Shown in pieces: positions 22,335 through 33,739 of a DNA stretch of 64,000 bases; the first letter of the stretch is position 1; every line of letters begins with the position of its first letter. The notes under the pieces were generated by a model. It had not been told where the DNA came from. It ran no database searches and saw only the letters and a list, made by a program, of their open reading frames with translations. The stretch covers positions 285,785,341 through 285,849,340 of the forward strand of contig CM060990.1 of NCBI GenBank assembly GCA_030765065.1. The letters are read 5' to 3'. The translations under genes and the position numbers were made by a program. The stretch is from Deroplatys truncata. Lineage: Eukaryota; Arthropoda; Insecta; Mantodea; Mantidae.

Positions 22335-22635
22335 AAGCTCACGCATGAGTTGGGCTTGGGTCACGTGAAATGTTCATGTGACCCACACCCAAGAATAGCT
22401 CGGGGTTATTATTTCTTCCAATTTCAATGCATTTTCGTGACTATAACTCAGACTTGGGCTATGCAACGATGGCGAGGTATCTTTCGTCTAGTTGTTCAAA
22501 TCTTTATTGCCATTCTGTTACCAGTTTGTTAAACGTCTTAGAAAACTAAGAGAGTTGGCACTATCAGCTGTTCTGACCATTTTCCTAGAAGGTGACGAAT
22601 GGTAGTGTTACATTTGGTGTGTATAAACATTAATG
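22335..22635. other. Intronic, no gene recognised
   Basis: Contains an imperfect inverted repeat of TTGGGCTTGGGTCACGTGAA and TTCATGTGACCCACACCCAA near 22350-22393, forming a possible short hairpin. No coding similarity. Confidence 0.4.
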
Positions 22636-22678
22636 TTCAGTGGTTTGAAAGGTAGAATCAGAAGACTGAAAAATTCAA

Positions 22679-22751
22679 TGCCATAGCCGGGATTTGAACC
22701 ATGGATCTCCCGGTCTCCGTCCGGTTGCTCTAACCACTGAGCTACCATGGC
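22679..22751 (-). ncRNA. tRNA-like sequence (SINE head type), left arm
   Basis: 73 bases starting GCCATGG and ending CTATGGCA, which form a 7-bp acceptor stem with one G-T pair. The A-box-like TAGCTCAGTGGTTAGAG and B-box-like GGTTCAAATCC are intact. The anticodon arm is CCGG-ACGGAGA-CCGG, where the loop lacks the universal U33 and the T-stem is not paired, so I do not regard it as a working tRNA gene. Confidence 0.6.
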
Positions 22752-23120
22752 AACATGCCGACACGACATTAAATTCTCCAGCTGATTCGCATTTTTCTGG
22801 TAAACCACAAGGAGATCTCAAATTGTATTGAGATGTCATACCCCAATGGTGACTTACAAACATTGTAAGTACTTAAGTCCCGGGCTTTATAGTTGCAACT
22901 ACTATTAGGTCAATTAATGGAATTAATTGTTCTTTCACACAAGCCGTGTGTTGTTAATTGACCTAATAGTGGTTGTAACTATAAAGCCCGGGACTTAAGT
23001 ACTTACAATGTTTGTAAGTCGCCATTGGGGTATGACATCTCAATACAATTTGAGATCTCCTTGTGGTTTACCGGGAAAAATGCGAATCAGCTGGAGAATT
23101 TAATGTCGTGTCGGCATGTT

Positions 23121-23193
23121 GCCATGGTAGCTCAGTGGTTAGAGCAACTGGACGGAGACTGGGAGATCTGTGGTTCAAATCCCGGCTATGGCA
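23121..23193 (+). ncRNA. tRNA-like sequence (SINE head type), right arm
   Basis: Mirror copy of the left-arm tRNA-like sequence, with a few substitutions (CAACTGGACGGAGACTGGG in place of CAACCGGACGGAGACCGGG). The substitutions weaken the anticodon stem. The acceptor stem, A box and B box are retained, so RNA polymerase III recognition is conceivable. Confidence 0.6.
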
Positions 23194-23282
23194 TTGAATT
23201 TTTCAGTCTTGTGATTCTACCTTTCCAACCTTGTCCAACACACGGCTTGTGTGAAAGAACAATTAATTCCATTCAGTGGTTT

Positions 23283-24519
23283 CCTCAATTTCTCTGAAAT
23301 GAATCTGAAATTGTGAATGCCATTAATGAAGCAAATCTGACAGAGAGCTTTGCAAGCTTTCAGACCATGTATATGTTCCGGAAAATGCCAGCAAGCAATG
23401 GTTATTATTACAAGTGAACTTTTGGATGTGAGCAACATACTTTTCATGACACGAAACAACAGTATCTATAGAGGTTTATGTTATTTTGCTCTTTAGATGC
23501 TGACAGCGACAAATACAGTAGAAATAATGATGATGCAAAGTTAACTGAACCATGTGATGCCATGCCCACCCACATGGATCCTGTTCAACCTGGAACTTCT
23601 TGAGCAGTATCTCCTAGACTCCAGCAAAAGAAAAATCACTGACAAAAATAGTGTGTTAGATACTGCAGTAGGCTGGTCATTCAGCGATAATCAACTACCT
23701 CCATCTTTACCACAGTTTACAGAAGTTAGTGGGGTAACTGTTTTAAATGTGATGTTAACTGCTTTATGCAGATTATTTTTAAAAATCACATTTTGATGCA
23801 TTTTACAAACTTCCAATAAAATATCAATATGTACTGATGTTGATCATATTTTTAGATATCCTTTCGGAATATAGTAAGATGTTTTAACATATTTCATTAA
23901 TATAGGTACTATAAACAACATTCTGAATAGCTCCCAAAACTTCGGTTTCTTAGCTCTCCAACTGAAAAAAAAATGCCTGGGCTCAGTGTTAAAAGTTTAT
24001 CCAATACATCCCCACTTGTTCAACAAATTAGAAGACAGTATCCAGCATGGATTTTCCAATATTTTGGATGCAGAAATTTGCATGTTCAAAAATATGACCA
24101 ATAGGTGCCAACTTGACAGATACATAGAAGGGTATAGTTTCCAACATCTTATATGATGAAAGGTAAGCATAACATATTCATATTGTTTTCCATTGTTAGC
24201 ATCATCTAAGGGAAAAATGATGGGCTAGTCTACCACTACTGCACAAACAGATTTCTATAGCAGTGCTGTGGGAGTAGCAGGTTGCCAATCACATTGTTCA
24301 AGAGAAATCCAATACATCAGCATAAGGTACTCATCATTGATGGCTTAACAATAAATATTACCAAATACTTTGCAGATGAAATAGAATGGAGTACGATCAG
24401 AGAAAAATACAAACCTTTAAACAAGGACCAAACTTTAATCATAATTAAAAGTAGTGTTAACTGCCCAATGATGCAGCTATAATAAGATTTATGTAACTAT
24501 GAAGGATTTATAGTTGATA
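23283..24519. other. Intronic, no gene recognised
   Basis: AT-rich sequence with short open frames lacking recognisable motifs. Confidence 0.4.
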
Positions 24520-24527
24520 CTCTAAAT

Positions 24528-24682
24528 CAGAGGTGGCAAAAATGTGACTCGCGAGTTATTTTGACTCACAGGCACCGTTCCTTCTCTGCAACCATCCGTT
24601 TGTCTTTCACATGCTGCTGAGTGATGCAGTGCATGTTGCATATTTGGTGACTCGCAGAAGGAAGTCGTTTTCGCCACCCTTG
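24528..24682. mobile_element. 155-bp hAT-type MITE
   Basis: The ends are imperfect inverted repeats: CAGAGGTGGCAAAAATGTGA on the left and, as reverse complement, CAAGGGTGGCGAAAACGACT on the right. An exact 8-bp target duplication, CTCTAAAT, flanks the element (24520-24527 and 24683-24690). An 8-bp TSD with CA..TG ends is the hAT signature. There is no coding capacity. GACTCGCGAG and its partner GACTCGCAG form subterminal repeats. Confidence 0.85.
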
Positions 24683-24690
24683 CTCTAAAT

Positions 24691-25719
24691 TAACTATTTG
24701 TAAACATTCATCATTTAGGCAGCCACCAAATGGAGGAAGTGGAATAAATAAATTACTCAGTTTACAAACTATGGTTAAAATATCTCCAAGAGTTTTTCAG
24801 TTATAAGCATTTAGACCCAGCCTCCCCCAAAAACCAAAAGAAAATTCACACAAAAATCAACAATGTGACATCAATTACAAAATATACTTGTGTAAAAACA
24901 AAGCTCAAACATAATATACATAAAATACTTTTATATCTCTGAGTCTTATTTAGTTAATTTGAGCATTCTTGAAACTATAAAGCTAACCCATAAATGTAAG
25001 AAAGAAAAGAATTAGCTGTCTATTGTATTATATTGGACACACATCAAGCTTTCATACAAACATTCATGAAAAACTTTCTTACTATATCACTGGTTTTAAT
25101 CACAAATGAATGTTTCAGAAAAATGACTAATGGTCTTCTTTATTAAATTTAAACAAAGGAGACTGTTTATCCAGAAAATGCATTTGCTTATAAAATCACA
25201 GTAATGAGTTTGTACTAATTTGTATTCAGCAAAGCTTATCCACATATTGGAACAGTGACACTACTGTTGCTTGTTTACATTTTGTTATGTGCAAAAGAAC
25301 TGCTGAGGTCTCAACAAACAAGGGCTATAAATTTTGTGGCACCTGCTAAGCTCATCATTCCAAAAGCAATGGTGAATGAAAGTTCAATTAATATATCTTC
25401 TAAGAAATAATCTGCTTTACTTAGCCAGGCTAAGATTATAGCCTATAATGTTACAAAATATGGCATAGAAAAAGAAGGTGCAGCAGTAATTTCATTAAAA
25501 GAAGCTATGCATTATATAGCACCTATATCTAAACACTCATATACTACGTTGATATTGTAATGAAAAGAAGCTAGAAACAGTGATGTGTATTGAATTTATT
25601 TAAATAACCTCATAAACCTTTAAACCTTTAAATAAACTCATATACTACTTTTTTCTGTTTATTTAAAGTCATGCTAACCATAGTTAATTTGATAAATGTG
25701 AGTAATGTGCATAATTACT
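24691..25719. other. Intronic, no gene recognised
   Basis: AT-rich, with no coding similarity. A run of repeated TTTAAACC/ATAAAC words occurs near 25590-25640. Confidence 0.4.
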
Positions 25720-26430
25720 GGGTATTATACAGCGCCGAGCAGTCGGAGTAAACAAGATAAGGGTCACTTGCCAATGTAAACATGGGCAGGTTATTGGGAG
25801 ATAACTAGAGCTTCCTGGAAGTTTCTTCTCCCCCACTCCTATAGAAAGTGTGTTGAAATAGTTCTACAACATTTGAAAGCCTTGTGGAAAGATTCCACTG
25901 ATTATATAAGCAAGTGCTCTCGTGAGAGGCGGTCAATCGATGGAATTGAGTCAGTGGTAATAGTAGAGTGAGTCACTTCGGTCAGCCATTGAACAAGTGG
26001 TTTGGCAGGCGAGTTTCCCATGTGACATCAAGAGTGATTCTACAAGCGAGTTGGTGATGGCTGTAGTGATGTGCAGCAAGTGTTACTGCGGAGCAACGGT
26101 TGTGGAGGTCTTGCATTCGACCCCAAATGAATAAACCATCCAGTGTGAAGAGGCTACGTCACGAAGGAAAAGAAGTGATAGAGAAATTAACTAGTTCACC
26201 TTGGTGAAGTGATAGAGTAAAGTGAACCCGCAGTGAAGTTGTACTAGATAAAACAACTAAACAGTGACAGTGACTGGGTGAGAAAAGTGACAGTTAAAAA
26301 CAAAACTGGACAAAGCCACATTATGGATGCTGAAGAGTTGTTGAATGCTTTTAAGAATAAGAAGGAAAACAATGGGATGATGAGTAAAGAATACCACCAG
26401 AAGTTAATTCAGAAAGTATGACTGTCAAAA
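25720..26430 (+). mobile_element. Possible LTR and leader of an LTR retrotransposon
   Basis: This GC-richer block has a TATA-like ATTATATAAGCAAG near 25899 and a long untranslated leader. A short frame starts at 26324 (MDAEELLNAFKNKKENNG, then MMSKEYHQKLIQKV) and resembles the beginning of a gag-like protein. The frame ends after about 32 codons. No partner LTR, primer-binding site or pol sequence follows, so the assignment is inference from layout only. Confidence 0.3.
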
Positions 26431-26559
26431 GCTAAAATCAGTGGAGGGGGGGGATGAGAGAAAACCCTGAGAATCATTAATGACTGAAGTGGTATGACAT
26501 TATGAAGTTGAAGTTAGGTGATTGTGAAAAGTTAATATATCCTGTGAGATATCCATCAG

Positions 26560-26560
<1 letters not shown>

Positions 26561-26594
<34 letters not shown>
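26561..26594. repeat. (ATC)n microsatellite
   Basis: About eleven ATC units preceded by TCCATCAGC. (ATC)n tails also occur on the 58-bp insertion at 10309, so this could be the tail of a related short element. Confidence 0.85.
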
Positions 26595-26939
26595 GTCCAT
26601 TATTAGATGCATACAGAGATGTTCACCATAATTCACAACACACATTTGGCAATTGGGCATGGAGGAAGAACAAGAATTTTAAAAATGCTGCACAACCAAT
26701 ATAAAAACCTCACTCAAGAACAGCTCAAAACGTGCCTGACAATGTGTGGAACCTGTCAAAAAAAATGCTAAAAAAGTACTTGTGATGCATCCCATGATTT
26801 TTGACCCATTTGAATCATACAAGCTGTAACTGCCTAAGTTATTAATGGTGTTTAAATCGCTTAACGAGCACAGCTTGGAAGTGTGTGCTGGCCAATAAAA
26901 TTACATATATTTGCATTTTTAACTAAGAAATGGAATTCA

Positions 26940-27290
26940 AAGGAACTCCTATCACTCTAGAAGACTAATGAACAAAGAAACTACAGTTGTTGGTACCATG
27001 ACAGCAAATAAGAATGTCACCTGATATATCTCAAAGTTAAAGGTGGCAAGTATGTATCATCATCTGCAAACAATGTGTCATGTGTGGAATGGAAGGATAC
27101 CAACCAAAGATGTTTATTTTCTATTGAAAAAACATGAATCAGCTAACATTACAGCAACAGGCAAGCTGAGGAGAAGGAGGAAAGGTCAGACACCCAAAGA
27201 GAAGGCAAAGAAACCAAAGAAGTGTGTCCTTGAGTACCAGAAGCAAATGGTAGGTGACAATTTGTAAGATCAGGTGACAGTTTTGCTTCC
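26940..27290 (+). pseudogene. piggyBac-like transposase C-terminal fragment
   Basis: The frame order matches piggyBac transposases. A block like VVGTMTANKNV comes first, then VWNGRIPTKDVYFLLKKHES in the position of the W.D.RDV..LST.H block. ATGKLRRRRKGQTPKEKAKK and KPKKCVLEYQKQMVGDNL follow, ending in a stop and then DQVTVL. Intact proteins read KP..V.+YN..M.GVD..DQ at the last position. The 74-residue open frame at 27043-27267 is the core. The catalytic DDD residues upstream are not recognisable. Confidence 0.55.
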
Positions 27291-27431
27291 TACATATTGT
27301 GATGCACAGCTAAAGGTTACAGGAAAATATTTTTTTATCTGCTAGACATGTGCATACTTAATTGCATAACTGCATTTCACAGTATGACTGGTAAAATAAG
27401 ACCTGCAAAGACTTTAGAAGCAATGTCATCC

Positions 27432-27516
27432 ATCAGCTACTTCAAAGTATAACACTGTCAGATATCAATGTTAGAGGTTGATCAGCTGCTTCAAAGTATA
27501 ACACTGTCAGATATCA
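27432..27516. repeat. 49-bp tandem duplication, second unit interrupted by LINE copy C
   Basis: Unit 1 runs 27432-27480 (starts ATCAGCTACTTCAAAGTATA). Unit 2 starts at 27481 and is broken after ATATCA at 27516; its last 19 bases resume at 28161 after the LINE. Confidence 0.8.
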
Positions 27517-28160
27517 CTGGATAACAGTGTGGGGATGCTGTGCTAAAAAGTACACTAACCAAGTATTCCTTCTCCAAAAAAGAGCGATAAGAATAATTCT
27601 GAGAATGAAACAAACAGATTCATGTAGGCAAGCCTTCAAAGATCTAAAAATCTTAACTCTATACTCTCTATTTATGTACGAAGTAATAGTACATTTGTTC
27701 AATAGGCAAGATGCAGGTCAAACAAACAAACAAACAAACAAACAAACAAATACATGAGCATTATACCATAGGAAATATAAACTTTCACGTTCAGTCACAT
27801 AGGCTAGAAATGCATAAAAATAAACCAACTACTGCAGCCCATGAACGGTATAATAAACTCCCTGCCTATCTGAAAAATATTAATAACTTTAATGTATTCA
27901 AGAAAGAGTTAAAGAAATTTTGCAGAGAAGGTTGCTACTACTCAAGTGATGAATATCTTAGATAATACGGGCCAAATAAATTAGTATTGATAATAATATT
28001 AAATTGTAATAGTGTATAATATGTACTTTTATTGTAAATATGTTACTATAAATCTTATCTACATATATATAAAACTGTATGATTTTTGTACATAATTCCT
28101 TGACAATGCTTTGAATATGTATGTATTCCTTTAAGCAAATAATAAATGAAATGAAATGAA
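27517..28160 (+). mobile_element. Non-LTR retrotransposon, (AAATG)n family, copy C (3' end only)
   Basis: A strongly 5'-truncated copy that starts in the RT thumb (ITVWGCCAKKYTNQVFLLQK, then RAIRIILRMKQTDSCRQAFK). It continues in a second frame to the C-terminal CREGCYYSSDEYLR and ends in AAATG units. The target duplication ATATCA (27511-27516 and 28161-28166) is short but placed exactly. A (CAAA)n microsatellite at about 27719-27749 has expanded within the coding region and shifts the frame. Confidence 0.85.
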
Positions 28161-28179
28161 ATATCAATGTTAGAAGTTG

Positions 28180-28251
28180 ACCTTCAGCTGGGGATACCTT
28201 CAGCAAGTAAAAACATGGGCCCCATTTTCAATGCACATTCCACCCACAGAC

Positions 28252-28291
<40 letters not shown>

Positions 28292-29414
28292 AAATGGGAA
28301 AAAGATGTTTTCTATGCTACAGTAGGGGGAAAATTAGCAAAAAGTGTTGATTTATCCTTCATTTGAAGAACTTTTTGAGACCTACCAGAAACAACAATCA
28401 TATTAGACCATGAAAATCAGCAACCAAAATTTCCAGTATCATGCAAGCAAAATTTCAGTAAAGGAATTATATCAGTTAATTTTATAGGAATTTTTAAACT
28501 TTACACATGCTCACACAGCTGTAGAGGGATTTAAATCAGGTTTCTGAGGTAGCCATGCAACAAGGGTAATCGATTTAATTGAAATGCATACTCAACCTGA
28601 CTGTAACTATAAACTCATTGTGTGTCCAGGTTCATGTTACAAAATTTTTACAGTGGCAGCCTTGAAATGTTAAATAGCAGAGGGCGTTACACATAACCTG
28701 CTTGATATTATCACCTTTTGGGCACTCCTAGCATACTGCAAAGTGATAATGACTGTGAATCCTGCCATACAAAAAGTTTGTGCAATGTAGAGTGAATTGA
28801 AGATAGTTCATAGCCGAGACATAGCAGTCACAAGGATTTGGAGAGCACACAAATAGGACATGCTGATGACTTGGGCAGAAATTAATCAAACTGTACACTG
28901 GTCTGAAGACTTGAAATTGGTTCAATTCACAAAGAATAGAGCTTACCATGAAGGCATAAACAAGTCCATATAAAGCAATGCTTGAGATTCCAGCAAAAGT
29001 TATCACTATCTACTGATGCCATCGAAAGCCTGAAATCTGAAGGCAATCTGGAATTCTTAATTCACACATCAGGTGCTTTGGTAGGAGATGAAGATGGACA
29101 AATAGAGAAAGGTGATGAAGAAGTTGGGGAAATAAAGGAGAACAGCGACAAAAATGGGAAATAATAGAGAATGGCGATGAAGATTGAGAAATAATTGAGA
29201 ATGGTGAAGAGAAAGATGGAAAAGCACAGGATGGAGGCAGTACTGTATGGGCATTTCTGGGGAGAATATTATTTCTGGTAAAATTGAGAATATTAAAAAA
29301 CTGAGGAAAAAAGCCAGAGGTGCATTGCAGTGTCAGGCAAAGAACATGAGACTATGTCTTGAACTAAGTTTCCAAAAGGCAAGATCAGAGATACGGTACA
29401 AGTTCCTGATATGG
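28180..29414. other. Intronic; (AAGA)n tract, weak RT-like words
   Basis: An (AAGA)n microsatellite occupies 28252-28294. A block near 28520-28620 (SHATRVIDLIEMHTQPD and following) vaguely recalls LINE RT fingers but is too short to call. An acidic simple-sequence frame (EDGQIEKGDEEVGEIKENSD) near 29090 is low complexity. Confidence 0.4.
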
Positions 29415-30070
29415 TGACGGTTATAATTTTATTTTAAAAGATTTTGATAAATATAATTTTATAAAGTTTGAGATGTTCAGGACAAACTTTGGTTAAGTAA
29501 CTCCAGGAAAATGGCTTTAGATTTCTTGCAAGTCATTTCCCGGATGTTGAAGTAAGCAGAGGTTGGGTGACACATGGTTTAGGGTAAACAATTGCTTCAT
29601 GTTCGACACGTGAGTGAATTACATAATGTTTGCTTACATACACATATGTCAGTTACAAGCTAGGTACTAATCAACATTTTGTTGGGTATTTAAACTTAAG
29701 GTTTTTTTTTATGGTGCTCTCTTGAGCAACTACGTGCGTAGTAGGACCCTGTGTTGGTCAGCTCCTTAAAATTTACTTAGCACTAATTTGCAATCTAATG
29801 TAGGCACCAGGCATGGCGAAGGAGCACCAGACTTCTTCCGTACACCAAGTAAACCCTCAAGCTGTCTAATTCTTTCCCTCTGAAATGCAGTTTAATTTGT
29901 TAGAAAGATAAGATTAAGAAGTTTGAGAAGAGAAAGAATGTCACCTTTTCACCACCCTTCCAGCTACCGCAACCTCTAACCCTCTTGTTGTTATCCTGTG
30001 CTACATCCCCATCCTTTACATGGCATTTGGTGAAGGTGCTGATGGCATCATTGCCACCCTTACATCACAA
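29415..30070 (+). repeat. Dispersed ~660-bp repeat, copy 1 (possible solo LTR)
   Basis: Starts TGACGGTTATAATTTTATTT and ends CACCCTTACATCACAA. It aligns over its whole length with 48784-49459 in the same orientation. The ends TGA..GG / CATCACA, the internal TATTTAAACTTAAGG and the length suit an LTR, but no target duplication or internal region is seen. Confidence 0.75.
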
Positions 30071-32658
30071 TTGTTGGAGGTGCCAATCCCCATTTAATTT
30101 CTTTAGAGCTGTCGCTTGATTCCCATCCTCCCCCCATGTCTGTAAGGTGCTCTTGTTTTTTTTCCCCACATTATCTTTTCCCCGGTTGTAAGAGTGTGCT
30201 GCTACTAAATTTTTTGGTCCACTAATTTTTTTTGGCATACTGTGAGAGTCCTGTGGTTGTTCTTTTAAGTGAATAATGCCTCCAGCTGTAAATCATAATG
30301 GACCTGTAACTCTGGTTCCAACAGTGCTTAGATGCAGGTTTTAATTTTCTATCTTTCCAGAATTTTTTTTCTACAATTCTAATGCTGTTAAATTTGGGTT
30401 ATTAATAAAAGTAACATTACTAGAACAGATTGCATAAATTTAATTGCACATTGAAATATAGGGCCCATGGCTATTCAGAGTTTGCATTTCTTTGAATCTT
30501 GTGATGTGTATAGTTTTGTAAGTATTAGATTGTTCTAAAGTAACAAATTATTTACAGAGCATTTATATACCTAAGTAACTTTCATGAGTACATGTATGTT
30601 CAGTGTTTCATTCCTTTTCCATTAATTTTCAATGGTTTCATAGAATTATGATAAATTTCATTTATCATGACTTGTTATTGCAATATAACTTGAAGATAGA
30701 TTTACTTGTAATTTTTATAAAGTTTGTTAACCTGTTAAGGGATTTGGGAGAGTAAGAAACCTTTCATTTGCATTTTCAGCAATCTAATTTTTCATATAGC
30801 ACAGTAGTTGATTTTTTTTATTTACTTGGGCCTCGTAATTGCAGTATATACCTCTGCACCTACATGCTACTAATTAGTTTTCAGCTTGGATATATATTTT
30901 CTTGACTATTCACAACAAATCCCATTAAGACTTTCAATTTCTCAATGCATTAACGCAATGACACATTCACTTCTTTGCAGAATACACCTCTTGATATTTA
31001 CTGTTAATGTCATACCAATCGCAGTGAATGTAATGTTGTTAATTTTCTCTGAATTTGTTCAACCAGTGAATCATCTAATTTATGACTATTATTGAACTAT
31101 ACAGAATTTTGCTGCTGATAAATGCTTTTGATACATTGTGCAATTTTGTAAACCTTGCATTTCTTTATGTTACAATTTGGAAGCAGAATAAACTATAGAT
31201 TTACCTAATGCGCTGCATATAGTATGCAGAAAACCAACACAAACACACACAAAATAACATAACACCACCAATTTCTAATGCTAATTCATTAGAGGAATTC
31301 TGATGCTTTAAGTTTCTTGTATGTATATCCGCATTGTAATCCAATAAATGTAGTTCTCAGAGGAGAAGTCGCATTCGGCAGTTGTTATGAGGTGAATTAT
31401 TTCAGAAATGGTTAACCTAATGCTCACAATTTCATAGGTCACCTACTTTACAAGGTGCAAAATGTCCACCCTAATTTTGGCGCATTTACAGAGTATTTGC
31501 AATTTTTTTTTCTCACTTGATCACTTTTTTTCACTGTACTGATTTATTGTACACAATGCAGATAGAATCTCCAGGTTACTGTAATTTATGGATAACAAAA
31601 TGAAACTGGCAGGGAGGTTTTTGACTCTTAAATTCTTTTCATGTATGGTACAGAACCCATTCCCGGCATATGTGCCATTGGTTTCAGTAGTGAGATAGGT
31701 CAATAATTTTCTCTCCATTTGGATGTGCTTAATGTTAATTTTTATATTTTGCTAATCAGTGCAGCCATATGTAATGTCTTCAGTATGTTTTTCAAACCTT
31801 CTCCTTTTTGAGTTTTCTGCAAGATATTTATTCTTTTCAGCCCCCCCCCCCCTGGGAGAAAATTCTGCATATTAGCTTTGTCAACATTTTGAGTCCGTGA
31901 AATTATGCCGAGTTATCTCTGAAACATTCTGGAATTGTCTATAAATATTGTAAATGTATACTCACTTTTTTTTTTGTTGGTGTATGGCAAATAGCCAACA
32001 CTCCCCACTGAAATTTACCAAAATACACCATAATCCTTTTTGTAACCACCATAGAACACTATTCTTAAGTCACTTTATTTGTTTGCTGTACAGAAGTAAT
32101 TACCGCTTGTTCCACACATTGCAGTTAACATGGAACTAACACTTCCGTATATGCATTTTGCTGCTGTGTGAAAAAACAAAGCTTCAATTTCTCGTCCAGT
32201 CGTCTGAGGTGCAAAGATCATTCACTGTCAGCAGATTCCCTTAGCTATAGTACTTGGCAATCTACTGGTGCCTTCTGGCATGTTCCTTACGCTGTCAGTT
32301 CTATTCGGTTTCTCCTCCTTTCTTACCATTGTTCATGATGTTGCTTAAACTCTATGTTTATGGTCGCTTTCTATATTGTGACTCACATACTGGCTTGTTT
32401 TTTTTCTGTACCACCTTTTGAACTTTATATCTGTTATGGCGGCATGTAGTGTGTTAACATGAAGTAAGATACATAAAAGCAGGAAAATATAAGCCATATT
32501 CCGTATAAGGATGAAAATACGAGCGAAAATATGCAGAAAAAGTACAGGGAAACCTGGAAAAATGAAAGTGATATTATAGCTAACTTGAAAACTGGAAAAA
32601 CAAAACCGCATGGAAACAAAGTTGGAGCAGTGAATGCCTAGCAATATGGGATGCTGGG
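30071..32658. other. Intronic, no gene recognised
   Basis: AT-rich with a C12 run at 31841-31852. Short open frames have no recognisable features. Confidence 0.45.
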
Positions 32659-33420
32659 GTGATAGCGTCACTGCCAATGGTGATAGATATCTTCAATAAG
32701 GACCTAAAAGGAGTAAGGGAAGAGATAAAATCTTTAAAAATGGAAAATGAAGCACTGAAAAATCAAATATGCTCATCAACGGAAACAATTGAAAACTTAT
32801 ACATGAAAATTTCAAGAAAAAGGCAGACAGAATCTCGTAGTGTAACCTCAAACTACATCACCTTGGAAAACCGATTTGAAGGCTTAAGCCATCAAGAGGA
32901 GGAAGAAGAAAAACCTTCAAAAAACCTAAAAAATTGTCAAATAAGTAAAGGAAGTGTGGGGAAAACTTTGCGGTATAAATGGAAAAGCACCAAACCAATA
33001 ACACTATAGCAAGAGATACAAGGCAAGGAAAGAAGCAAGAAGATTGAAAACAAAAAAGAAAGAAAAAATGTCTTAGTATGTGGTGACTCAATGTTAAAAA
33101 ATGTAGTGTTAAACAGAGGTGATAACAGTGAAAGTGTTTAGGGGTATGAAGGCACAATACTTGCTGAATCTACTTGAACAAGAAGAAAACAAGGACAAAA
33201 TAAACACATTAGTGCTCCATATAGGTACAAATGATATCCATAGGCTACTGGGACCAAATGAAGTCATGGCTGAAAGAATACAATGTAATACAAAATGCCA
33301 AAAAGTGTTTCCCATTGACAGCTGTGGTTGTAAATGTTGTAGTGAGAAGAAGAGATGTAAGTAGAACAGATATTGCTGATATAAATGAGCATGTGATACA
33401 CTTAAAGCAGTTTTTGTAGA
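32659..33420 (+). pseudogene. LINE D ORF1: coiled coil plus SGNH-esterase-like domain
   Basis: The first frame (116 residues) is a charged coiled coil (VREEIKSLKMENEALKNQIC) with an acidic linker. After stops the next blocks are NVLVCGDSMLKNVVLN (GDS nucleophile block) and, in another frame, ITVKVFRGMKAQYLLNLLEQ with LVLHIGTNDIHRLLGPNEVM (the GTND block). GDS...GTND is the SGNH hydrolase layout. No cellular role is inferred, since in LINEs this domain accompanies the RNA-binding ORF1 product. Confidence 0.7.
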
Positions 33421-33739
33421 TGTAAATAAATGTTTGGATGATAGTTGTTCAGGAAGGGATTTTTTTTATATTAGGAAAATTAATAAATGATGTTGTAAAT
33501 GTATGCATAAATAAGGGAAACTAAAGGCAGATTTAGGTGCTAACAAAATAGACAATTTAAGTAAAAATGAGGAAAGAGATAAATTTGGTAAAATAAAGAA
33601 ACAAAACATTGAAAATATCATTATAGATGACAGAAATTATGAAAATGTAAAGGTAAACAATAATGCACATAAGAGAAAAAATAGTGACAGTTTTTTCATC
33701 AAAACACTCAGTATATAAGCAACAAATGAATGTTATAGA

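Larger units (their letters stand above)
22647..23271. mobile_element. 625-bp fold-back element with tRNA-like arms and 11-bp TSD
   Basis: Two arms of about 271 bp (22647-22917 and 22954-23225) are near-perfect reverse complements with a 36-bp spacer. The spacer (22919-22953) also has its reverse complement downstream at 23236-23270. The whole unit is flanked by the direct repeat TTCAGTGGTTT (22636-22646 and 23272-23282), which fits a target-site duplication of a single insertion. Each arm carries a tRNA-like sequence. The arrangement looks like an inverted dimer of a tRNA-derived SINE or of a tandemly repeated tRNA-containing unit. Confidence 0.8.

Noticed and set aside
23121-23193. Functional tRNA gene
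   Set aside because: The anticodon loop lacks U33, the T-stem is mispaired, and the sequence is embedded in an inverted dimer element; a SINE-type head is more likely.
28520-28700. Weak resemblance to LINE RT fingers
   Set aside because: A few residues only (SHATRVIDLIEM), with no FLD..KAFD or other confirming motif.
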